Program-made: the position numbers and the translations under genes
The notes under the pieces: generated by a model
What the model saw: the letters and a program-made list of their open reading frames with translations, nothing else
What the model was told of the DNA's origin: nothing
Database searches by the model: none
In this document: in pieces, positions 57,179 through 64,000 of the stretch
Layout: the number at the start of each line of letters is the position of its first letter
Numbering within the stretch: position 1 is the stretch's first letter
Assembly (NCBI RefSeq): GCF_018343775.1
Contig: NZ_CP074349.1
Coordinates: 3,152,001 to 3,216,000, forward strand
Length of the DNA: 64,000 nt
Direction of reading: 5' to 3'
Source: Pseudomonas cichorii
Lineage (GTDB): Bacteria > Pseudomonadota > Gammaproteobacteria > Pseudomonadales > Pseudomonadaceae

Positions 57179-57930
57179 TCGAAATCGCCCCGAATGGACT
57201 TGCGGCACTTGAACTCAGAGACGAGATCCTGACCGAGCAGTTGCAGCGTTTCACCCGCCACCTGCCCATTTCCGAGTTGCAGTGGTGGGAAAGTACGCTG
57301 CCACAGATTGCGCAAAACCCGAGTGCCGATACGCTGGTGCTCCTGAGTAGCCAGTGCAAACGTCAACTGACTGAACAGCCTCAGGTCGACAGCGCTGTCT
57401 GGACCAAGGTGCAGCAAGCCCGCGTGCTGCTTCTGGCCCAGGCCCTCAAACATCAAGAACCGGGCAAGCGCTCACCTTTGCTGCGTCAGTTCTATGCCTG
57501 GGGCGACGATCAGGAAAAGATCGCCATCCTCAATGCCCTGGACTGGTTCGATGCCAGCGGGCAGTGCCTGGACCTGGCACTTCAGGCTGGCCGCACCCAC
57601 AACAGTCAGGTGTTTGCCGCCATTGCGCTGGATAACCCCTTCCCGTCGAGCCACTACAACGAGCGCGCTTTCCACCAACTGGTGTTGAAGGCGCTGAGCA
57701 TGGGCCTCGATATCCGGCGCATGCTGGGTCTGCCTGAAAGGCGTAGCAGCTCGCTGAACCAGCTTGCCCTGGACCTGCTGGAAGAACAGCTTGCCGCCGA
57801 GCGCCCGGTTTCAATCGGACTGGTTCACGTCATCGCTTTCGCGCTGCTCACAACGCCCCAACACCAAAGGCTTGCCCAGTTGAATCAGGCACAACGCCTG
57901 CCCGCCGAATGGGCCGGGCACTTTCGGTAA
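57175..57930 (+). CDS. eboA: EboA-like protein
   Basis: 251 residues from ATG 57175, overlapping the UbiA stop (ATGA). All-helical, without signal peptide or membrane segment, ending PAEWAGHFR. Motifs such as LLRQFYAWGDDQEKIAILNALDW, IALDNPFPSSHYNERAFHQLVLKAL and the Leu-rich helices suit the EboA family, for which no biochemistry is established that I know. The name rests largely on its position between the UbiA and TatD-like genes and on the NPFPSSHYNERAFHQL block. Confidence 0.8.
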   Translation: MIEIAPNGLAALELRDEILTEQLQRFTRHLPISELQWWESTLPQIAQNPSADTLVLLSSQCKRQLTEQPQVDSAVWTKVQQARVLLLAQALKHQEPGKRSPLLRQFYAWGDDQEKIAILNALDWFDASGQCLDLALQAGRTHNSQVFAAIALDNPFPSSHYNERAFHQLVLKALSMGLDIRRMLGLPERRSSSLNQLALDLLEEQLAAERPVSIGLVHVIAFALLTTPQHQRLAQLNQAQRLPAEWAGHFR

Positions 57931-57983
57931 CACCAAACCCTCATTCCCCAACGCTTGCCCTTTGCGCATTACGAGGATGTCCC

Positions 57984-58868
57984 ATGCCCAAGTACTTCGA
58001 TCCGCACATCCACATGGTAAGTCGTACCACGGACGACTATCAGAACATGGCCGCAGCCGGGATCACCGGGGTCATCGAACCCGCCTTCTGGCAAGGCCAG
58101 GCGCGCACCAGCCTCGGCAGCTTTGTCGATTACTTCGATACGCTGCTCGGCTGGGAGCGCTTTCGTGCCAGCATGTTCGGCATCCATCACTTCTGCACCA
58201 TCGGCCTCAACCCCAAGGAAGCCAATAACCTCTCGATAGCCGAAGAAGTGCTGGAGATCCTGCCGCGTTATCTGGTCAAGGATGGCGTAGTCGCCGTCGG
58301 TGAAATCGGCTACGACGACATTACACCCGACGAGGATCGTTTTCTGGCCGCCCAACTGGAACTGGCCAAGCAGTTCCACCTGCCGGTTCTGGTCCACACC
58401 CCGCATCGCGACAAGATTGGTGGCACCAAACGCACTCTGGCGGTGATCCGGGAAGTCGACATTCCCGAAAACCTGGTCATCATCGATCACCTGAACGAGT
58501 TGACCCTGCCGCTGGTGATGGAAACCGACTGCTGGCGCGGCCACTCGATCTACCCCAACACCAAGATGTCGGAACAACGCATGGTGGCGCTGCTCAAGGA
58601 GTACGGCACCGAAAAAATGGTGGTCAACAGCGCTGCCGACTGGGGCATCAGCGACCCGCTCAAGGTACCGAAAACCGGTCAGGCAATGCTCGATGCCGGC
58701 TTTACCCAAGCCCAGGTTGAACAAGTGCTGTTCCATAACCCGGTGGACTTCTTCGCCCAGAGTGGACAACTGGACAAGACCCTGGTCAGCACCCCATTGC
58801 CCATCGACCAGCGCAAGCAATGGCAGGAAAACTCGGCCCTGCGTGGCCAGGAACCGGTGGTCAAATGA
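57984..58868 (+). CDS. eboB: TatD-family metal-dependent hydrolase (EboB)
   Basis: 294 residues from ATG 57984 with GAGGA six bases upstream. The amidohydrolase barrel is complete: DPHIHM near the start (HxH), GVVAVGEIGYD (Glu ligand), LPVLVHTPH (His), IIDHLNE (His) and VVNSAADWG (Asp). TatD proteins are metal-dependent nucleases or hydrolases; the EboB group is a divergent branch found in ebo clusters, with unknown substrate. Cytoplasmic, as no signal peptide is present. Confidence 0.9.
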   Translation: MPKYFDPHIHMVSRTTDDYQNMAAAGITGVIEPAFWQGQARTSLGSFVDYFDTLLGWERFRASMFGIHHFCTIGLNPKEANNLSIAEEVLEILPRYLVKDGVVAVGEIGYDDITPDEDRFLAAQLELAKQFHLPVLVHTPHRDKIGGTKRTLAVIREVDIPENLVIIDHLNELTLPLVMETDCWRGHSIYPNTKMSEQRMVALLKEYGTEKMVVNSAADWGISDPLKVPKTGQAMLDAGFTQAQVEQVLFHNPVDFFAQSGQLDKTLVSTPLPIDQRKQWQENSALRGQEPVVK

Positions 58869-60091
58869 GCGCCGCGTCAGGCTGGACCGCCGCCCAGATA
58901 GGCTATTGCAGCAATGTGCATCCCGCACCCGGGCTGGCTGAGCTGTGCGCCTCCATCGAGCAGCATTTCCAGGGTGTACGCCAGCAACGCAAGCTGGTCG
59001 AGCAGGAAAGCGGGCTATGGATCAGCGCCCAGGCCGCACAGGAACTGCAAGATGATTCAGCGCGCAAGGCCTTTCTGGGCGTGTTGAAAAACTGCGGCGT
59101 GCGGCTGACGTCACTCAACGGTTTTCCCTACGGCCAGTTTCACAAGGGCGCAGTGAAAGCCGAGGTTTACCTGCCCAGTTGGGCGGACGGCGAGCGACTG
59201 GCCTACAGCCTGCAACTGGCAGAAATTCTCGCCGAAGCCTTGCCAGCGGACTGCGATCAGGGCGTGATTTCGACCGTGCCACTGGGTTACGCCGCCCACT
59301 GGAGCCCGGAGCGGCAACAGCGTGCCGAAGAGCTTCTCGCGCAACTGACGTCTTCCCTCGCCAGCCTTCGACACAGGACCGGCAAGAAGATCGTGATCTG
59401 CCTGGAAATGGAACCGGACTGCGTGCTGGAAAACACCACACAATCCATCGAGTTCTTTCAGCGCCTGCAAGCCCGCGATCCGCATCATGAGCATCTGGCG
59501 CTGTGCTTCGATGTCTGCCATCAGGCGGTCGTTTTCGAGCACTGCTACAAATCCCTTACGAGGTTGCGCGAAGCCGGAGTCCCGGTCGGCAAGATCCAGT
59601 TATCCAATGCCATGATCTGTCGTTTGCCCGCCGAGGGTGACAGTCGGCGTGAACACGTTCTCGATGCTCTTGGCAACTTTGCCGAAGCCACCTATCTGCA
59701 TCAGGTCAAGACCCTGGACCCGCAAGGCCGGTTAAAAGCCTGGGCCGATTTGCCTGAGGCACTGGAGAACCCCGAGCAAAGCAGCGAACTGAGGATTCAC
59801 TTCCATGTGCCGCTGTTCAGCGAGCAACTGCTGCTGCCGGAACTGAGCGGCAGCCAGTTGGCCCTGGCCCAGACCTTTGACTTTCTGGCAGACCACGCCG
59901 ATTTCCGTCCGGTGCTGGAAGCGGAAACCTACAGCTGGAACGTCCTGCCTTCCGCCATCAGGCCGCAGACCGAGCGGGCCTTGCTGCTGGGCATCGCGGC
60001 CGAACTGCAATGGGTCGAAAAGCAACTGCTCCAGCGCGGTTTACTGCTGACCGATGCCCACAAGCAAAAGGCGTATGCCGATGCGATCTGA
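58865..60091 (+). CDS. eboE: Sugar-phosphate-isomerase-like TIM-barrel protein (EboE)
   Basis: 408 residues from ATG 58865 (ATGA overlap with the TatD-type gene). The xylose-isomerase-like barrel shows NVHPAPGLAELCASIEQHF, LTSLNGFPYGQFH, KKIVICLEMEPDCVLENTTQ (Glu) and LALCFDVCHQAVVFEH (Asp, His), then KIQLSNAMICRLP. EboE is the isomerase-like member of the ebo set. Its length and motifs fit the family. It ends 11 bases inside the following gene. Confidence 0.9.
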   Translation: MSAASGWTAAQIGYCSNVHPAPGLAELCASIEQHFQGVRQQRKLVEQESGLWISAQAAQELQDDSARKAFLGVLKNCGVRLTSLNGFPYGQFHKGAVKAEVYLPSWADGERLAYSLQLAEILAEALPADCDQGVISTVPLGYAAHWSPERQQRAEELLAQLTSSLASLRHRTGKKIVICLEMEPDCVLENTTQSIEFFQRLQARDPHHEHLALCFDVCHQAVVFEHCYKSLTRLREAGVPVGKIQLSNAMICRLPAEGDSRREHVLDALGNFAEATYLHQVKTLDPQGRLKAWADLPEALENPEQSSELRIHFHVPLFSEQLLLPELSGSQLALAQTFDFLADHADFRPVLEAETYSWNVLPSAIRPQTERALLLGIAAELQWVEKQLLQRGLLLTDAHKQKAYADAI

Positions 60092-61520
60092 CTTGCCGCC
60101 ACTGCTGCTGATCAACGTGGTGGGCCTGACACCCGGCTTGCTGGGCGAAGCCACACCGCAGATCAATGCCTTGCTCAAAAATGCGCAGATGACCAGCTTG
60201 CAGCCGGTGTTTCCGGCGGTGACTTCCACTGTCCAGGCGTCCATCCTTACCGGCCAGCCGCCGTCGAAGCATGGCGTTGTCGGCAATGGCTGGTATTTCC
60301 GCGATCAGGCCGAAGTGCGTTTCTGGCTGCAGCCCAACGATCTGATACAGGGCGAAAAGGTCTGGCACGCTCTCAAGCGTGAGCATCCGGAGTTTCGCAG
60401 CAGCCAGTTGTTCTGGTGGTTCAACATGTACGCCGACGTGGATGCCGCCATCACGCCACGCCCCCACTACCCTGCTGACGGCCGCAAAATGTTCGGTCTG
60501 TATTCGTCACCGGCGTCCCTGCACGAAGTCATCGAGCAGCAGATTGGCGAATTTCCGTTTCCTGGCTTCTGGGGGCCAGCCGCCGGCATCGCGTCCAGTC
60601 GCTGGATAGTGGATTGCGCCATGGCCGAATTCCGCATCAACCGGCCCAATCTGCAACTGGTCTATCTGCCGCACCTGGATTACAGCCTGCAACGCCACGG
60701 GCCGGATCATCCGTCGATTGCCGATGAAGTCAGGGCCATCGACCATGAAGTCGGACGCTTGCTGGCCTTCGCCGAACAGCAAGGTGCCAAGGTCATGCTG
60801 CTTTCGGAATACGGCATAGAAGCGGTTCAGCAATCGGTGTCGATCAATCGGGTACTGCGCTCGGAAGGCTTGCTGCACGTGCGACAGTCCCTGTCCTGGG
60901 AACTTCTGGATCCGGGTGCCAGTGCGGCCTTTGCCGTTACCGACCATCAGATCGCCCATATCTACGTGAAACGGGCGCAAGACATCCCCAAAGTGAAAGC
61001 CCTGTTGCAGCGCCAGCCAGGCATCGAGCAGGTGCTGGATAAAACCGAACAGCAGGCCTGGCAACTCGATCACCCTCGCAGCGGCGAGCTGGTGGCCATC
61101 GCAGAGGCCGGTTTCTGGTTCGATTACTACTACTGGTTCGATGATCGCAAGGCGCCCGACTTTGCCCGCACCGTGGATATTCATCGCAAGCCCGGTTACG
61201 ACCCGCTGGAGCTGTTCATCGACCCGGCCATTCGTTTCCCGAAACTGAAAGTGGCGCGCCGCCTGCTGCAGAAAAAGCTCGGCTTTCGCTACTACATGGA
61301 CTTGATCCCTCTCGATACCCGACTGATTCGCGGCAGCCATGGACGCTTGCCCAGCGACGAACAGTCAGGCCCGTTACTTATTACAAATTGCGAACTGCAG
61401 CTGCCGGAGCGTCTTCCTGCAACCGCCGTCAAGCAACTGCTTCTGGAGTACTTCCGGGGGCACCAACACCGTGATCAGGCCAATGCCAAGGAGATTTCAT
61501 GCGGCGAGCCCTTTGTGTAA
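60081..61520 (+). CDS. eboF: Alkaline-phosphatase-superfamily phosphodiesterase/pyrophosphatase (EboF)
   Basis: 479 residues from ATG 60081 (AAAGG nine bases upstream; ATG 60075 also in frame). The catalytic Thr lies in VFPAVTSTVQASILTGQPPSKHG, the classic type I phosphodiesterase/nucleotide pyrophosphatase motif. Metal ligands follow at YLPHLDYSLQRHGPDH (Asp, His), LLSEYGIEAV (Glu, where Asp is common), and the later VTDHQIAHIYV (Asp, His). EboF-type enzymes would remove a phosphate or nucleotidyl group from the pathway intermediate. No signal peptide was seen, so cytoplasmic unless exported otherwise. Confidence 0.9.
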   Translation: MRSDLPPLLLINVVGLTPGLLGEATPQINALLKNAQMTSLQPVFPAVTSTVQASILTGQPPSKHGVVGNGWYFRDQAEVRFWLQPNDLIQGEKVWHALKREHPEFRSSQLFWWFNMYADVDAAITPRPHYPADGRKMFGLYSSPASLHEVIEQQIGEFPFPGFWGPAAGIASSRWIVDCAMAEFRINRPNLQLVYLPHLDYSLQRHGPDHPSIADEVRAIDHEVGRLLAFAEQQGAKVMLLSEYGIEAVQQSVSINRVLRSEGLLHVRQSLSWELLDPGASAAFAVTDHQIAHIYVKRAQDIPKVKALLQRQPGIEQVLDKTEQQAWQLDHPRSGELVAIAEAGFWFDYYYWFDDRKAPDFARTVDIHRKPGYDPLELFIDPAIRFPKLKVARRLLQKKLGFRYYMDLIPLDTRLIRGSHGRLPSDEQSGPLLITNCELQLPERLPATAVKQLLLEYFRGHQHRDQANAKEISCGEPFV

Positions 61521-62656
61521 CCGTTCTAAGTGCCGTGGCCGGTCTGGCTCAGGCTCAGACGCCGACCCCAGCCAACTTCGATTGCACCAACCTTTTCAAG
61601 TTTGGCACCAGCCCCGCCACGACCTGGACTGCATTCCAACAGAGCCCTGAAACCATGGCCTGGAACTGGTTTGCCTGCCTGAACCAGCCCGCAGCCCAAG
61701 GCAACCCCAATCGTGTCTGGGAAACCCTCAAGCCCAGCGATCAGGTCTATCTGGGCAATGGCGCACAGCCTCTGCCCTATGCCCAGCGCGAACCGTTGCC
61801 AGCCGAGGTGAAAGACAAGGCCCAACAACTGGGCCTGAACATGCAGCGCGCGTTCCAGAACCTGGACAGCGTGCAGCAGGTGGACGGGCTGATTCTGCAA
61901 ATGGGCAACCAGGTGCCTGCAGCGCAACGGGGCCAGCCGGTGCGTTTTCACCTGCAGATGAGTGAAGACACCTTCAATTACATCATGCAGCAAAAGGTCT
62001 ACAACGCGAACGGCCAGGCGGCCCTGACCAGCAGCCTGAACTTTCCCTCCACAGCCTGGGAGCTGAAAACTTCCTGGCTGTGGATCGGTGCCGATCAGAC
62101 TTTCATGCAGCAACTGACCAATGATGGTTACTACATCATTCAGGCCTATTACCTGGAGGACGACGAGAAAACCTATAACGTTGGTTATGCAGCCCTCAGT
62201 GGTATGCACGTCATCAACAAGCTGTCGCCAAGCTGGGTCTGGACCACCTTTGAAAACAAGAACAACAGCAAGTACAGCGTGACCAATGACACGCCGGCAA
62301 AGCCCATGACCAATATCACCGGGCCAACAGCGGCGGCAAAACCGGTCAACGCCACTTTCCAGGCTCAATACCCTGCGCTGGCGCAATACGAATTGATCGG
62401 CGTCCAGTATCAGAACGACGGACAGTTGCTGGCCAACTCGCAACTGGAGTCGGCTTTCCAGAGCAATTCCGACTGCCTGGCCTGTCACAGCACAGCGGCC
62501 TATTCAACGAAGACCAAGACTTATTTCAACTTTGCGCTCGACCAGAATGGCGGCCTCGCCTACCCGGTCAAGGAGCTGCCCGAGTCGGCCTATGCCGGTT
62601 ACGAAAAACTGGACTTCGTCTGGTCGCTGAAACGCGCCCAGTGGCAACGACCTTAA
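61499..62656 (+). CDS. Exported protein with single C-terminal CXXCH haem motif
   Basis: 385 residues from ATG 61499; AAGGAGA sits close upstream and the gene overlaps eboF by 22 bases, so it belongs to the same transcript. A signal peptide (MRRALCVTVLSAVAGLAQA) is followed by a large domain rich in N, Q, W and Y, two early cysteines, and near the C-terminus DCLACHSTAAY, a c-type haem site (CLACH). Candidate axial Met or His residues are many. This suggests a periplasmic monohaem electron carrier or oxidase of a non-standard type. I do not recognise the family. Confidence 0.82.
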   Translation: MRRALCVTVLSAVAGLAQAQTPTPANFDCTNLFKFGTSPATTWTAFQQSPETMAWNWFACLNQPAAQGNPNRVWETLKPSDQVYLGNGAQPLPYAQREPLPAEVKDKAQQLGLNMQRAFQNLDSVQQVDGLILQMGNQVPAAQRGQPVRFHLQMSEDTFNYIMQQKVYNANGQAALTSSLNFPSTAWELKTSWLWIGADQTFMQQLTNDGYYIIQAYYLEDDEKTYNVGYAALSGMHVINKLSPSWVWTTFENKNNSKYSVTNDTPAKPMTNITGPTAAAKPVNATFQAQYPALAQYELIGVQYQNDGQLLANSQLESAFQSNSDCLACHSTAAYSTKTKTYFNFALDQNGGLAYPVKELPESAYAGYEKLDFVWSLKRAQWQRP

Positions 62657-62669
62657 GGAGCATGACCCT

Positions 62670-64000
62670 ATGAGCGTGTTGAATTTCCCCCGTATCTATT
62701 TCAATGGCCACATGTTCTGGAACCCGCCGACGGCCAACAACAACGACATGTTTCCGCTGTACGACGCGGTCAAGATGCAGATGAACTGGCCGTTTCTGGC
62801 CGAGTACGGCATCACCCCCGAAAACGCCGCCAGCACTCTGCTGCCCTGGACCATCGCACCGATTCCCACCGTTCCAGACTATGTGCTGCAAGTACCCGGC
62901 AACGCTGCGGCGAGCGGTATCCCTGGCGAATGGAACCTGTTTGGCGATAACAGCTGCGGCACGGTCAGCCACAACCTCACCCAGTCGCTGGTCATCGGTG
63001 GCGAGTTGCAGACCAACAGCTACATCAGCCAGGACAACCTGGTCAACAAGAGCTACCAGTTGACAGGCAACCCCTTTGGCGGCACGGCACCCTCCGCGGC
63101 ACGTTTCGTTGATGTCAGCCCCTGGCAGAACACATTCACGGCGCTGTACTTCGACAATCTGGTCATAGGCGACAGCCAGTGCGGCCTGACCCTCAATCGC
63201 CAGCACCGCATGCTCGACCGCTTTCTGAACTTCAACTGGGGAGCCTTCGGCGGCCTGAGTTATGTCACCACCACCTGGCAGACCTGTTTTCCCAAGGAAA
63301 ACCTGCAATGGGTGATCGGCGACTCGGTTCTGTTGCAGAACCTGCAGCAGCAGATGGAACAGCAAAACGCCAAAGGCCTGATGTTCCGCTTCTCGACCTA
63401 TCTGACCTACTACGACAAGAACGGCATCTTCAACGACTACCCCCCCTTTATCACTCACCCGACAGGCAACGAAAGCCCGGCAAAAATACTGGCAGAAATG
63501 CAGGCCATGTATCAGAAAGGTCTGGATAACGTCGCCGATATCTTTTTCAACCCGGCCTACAGCCGCACGGCCGGCACACTGGGGTTATGGTTCGAGGATG
63601 AATTCCCGACCGCACCCGCAGGGCAGCGTCTGGTCCCGGCCTCGCCTATCAGCGTTTACAAGACCAAACCCGGCGATACCCCGCTACCGCCTGGCGTGGC
63701 TATCCAGCTTGGGGTGATTTCGGCTCAGGTGCAGCCTGAGAACAACACCCTGTCGCTGGACCTTGGAACCGGATTCCCGTTCTATCCGGTCGACAGCAAG
63801 GCGGCCATTCCCGTTGCGGAAAAATTCCAGGCCGGTGACTACCAGGTGGGCGTGCGCAATAACGGAAAATTCACTCCGGTAGCGAACTTCGGCTTCGAGC
63901 AGTACCGGCAGTTTGCGTTCGACAAGCGCGCCGGTATTCTCGACTTTGTCCTGAGCGCCGATGACATCGCCACGCTGCAAAGCGGGCCGCTGGAACTGCG
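62670..64000 (+). CDS. Unrecognised large protein, 3' partial
   Basis: Frame open from ATG 62670 (AAGGAG nine bases upstream) to the window end, at least 443 residues with no stop. It starts MSVLNFPRIYFNGHMFWNPP, without a signal peptide or membrane helix. The sequence is rich in N, F, Y, W, G and P, with beta-sheet character and few charged runs; Cys residues occur singly (FGDNSCG, DSQCG, WQTCF). It follows the haem protein by 13 bases and is probably co-translated with it. No known catalytic motif is visible. It may be a substrate-processing enzyme that works with the haem protein; function unknown. Confidence 0.85.
   Translation, partial: MSVLNFPRIYFNGHMFWNPPTANNNDMFPLYDAVKMQMNWPFLAEYGITPENAASTLLPWTIAPIPTVPDYVLQVPGNAAASGIPGEWNLFGDNSCGTVSHNLTQSLVIGGELQTNSYISQDNLVNKSYQLTGNPFGGTAPSAARFVDVSPWQNTFTALYFDNLVIGDSQCGLTLNRQHRMLDRFLNFNWGAFGGLSYVTTTWQTCFPKENLQWVIGDSVLLQNLQQQMEQQNAKGLMFRFSTYLTYYDKNGIFNDYPPFITHPTGNESPAKILAEMQAMYQKGLDNVADIFFNPAYSRTAGTLGLWFEDEFPTAPAGQRLVPASPISVYKTKPGDTPLPPGVAIQLGVISAQVQPENNTLSLDLGTGFPFYPVDSKAAIPVAEKFQAGDYQVGVRNNGKFTPVANFGFEQYRQFAFDKRAGILDFVLSADDIATLQSGPLEL

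Noticed and set aside
1..64000. tRNA genes, CRISPR arrays, insertion sequences, prophage or attachment sites
   Set aside because: Looked for repeats, transposase or integrase motifs and tRNA-like cloverleaf ends while reading; none was seen, though weak RNA genes cannot be excluded without a covariance search.

Overview
The window looks like a Pseudomonas chromosome segment, probably from a plant-associated lineage. Supporting signs are high GC, Pseudomonas-type gene neighbourhoods (a six-gene mag operon, an ebo/EDB cluster, DUF2339-DUF3999) and the end of a lipodepsipeptide synthetase. I saw no tRNA, rRNA, insertion sequence, phage gene or CRISPR array. Coding density is high and most operons are joined by 1-13 base stop/start overlaps.

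Layout. (1) 1-12045: the last 4,014 residues of a giant nonribosomal peptide synthetase, C-A(Thr)-T-C-A(Thr)-T-C-A(acidic-like)-T-C-T-TE. The final module has no adenylation domain. This is the tail architecture of SyrE-type synthetases of the syringomycin/syringotoxin family; a terminator hairpin and a cupin gene follow. (2) 12541-14213: a membrane protein and a small exported protein. (3) 14245-21746, minus strand: a seven-gene, tightly overlapping operon (KAS III, OleD-like reductase, metallo-beta-lactamase-fold hydrolase, PaaK/F390-type adenylate-forming enzyme, ATP-grasp, GNAT-like, Rieske oxygenase). It reads as an unassigned biosynthetic pathway and is the best candidate here for an undescribed system. 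(4) 21835-26641: a lipoprotein and, divergently, DUF2339 and DUF3999 membrane proteins. (5) 26715-37159, minus: a secreted protein and the mag/yfa operon around a 1,524-residue bacterial alpha-2-macroglobulin that lacks the thioester. (6) 37534-43488: an oligopeptide-type ABC transporter preceded by a 20-codon leader ORF, then a glutathione S-transferase. (7) 43515-48623: a beta-glucan module (GH128, small exported protein, GH3 with PA14 insert) and a TetR regulator, with a strikingly G-poor 560 bp divergent promoter region. (8) 49054-54029: a sigma-54 activator, two perfect 10-bp palindromes, a near-consensus -24/-12 promoter, then a sugar/polyol operon (Gfo/Idh/MocA oxidoreductase, hydroxypyruvate isomerase-like enzyme, periplasmic sugar-binding protein) with no permease or ATPase. 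(9) 54414-64000: a complete ebo cluster in the order D-C-A-B-E-F, where the dehydroquinate-synthase-like EboD is fused to an N-terminal DedA/VTT membrane domain. An exported single-heme CXXCH protein and a large unrecognised protein that runs off the window follow.

Functionally this is an accessory, interaction-oriented stretch: toxin-type lipopeptide, two further biosynthetic loci, envelope defence and catabolic modules. Two matching palindromes (AGTAC-N4-GTRCT, at 22330 and 37260) resemble the LexA2-type box described in P. putida and may tie two unrelated operons to one regulator. Functions come from motif reading by eye; no database search was possible.
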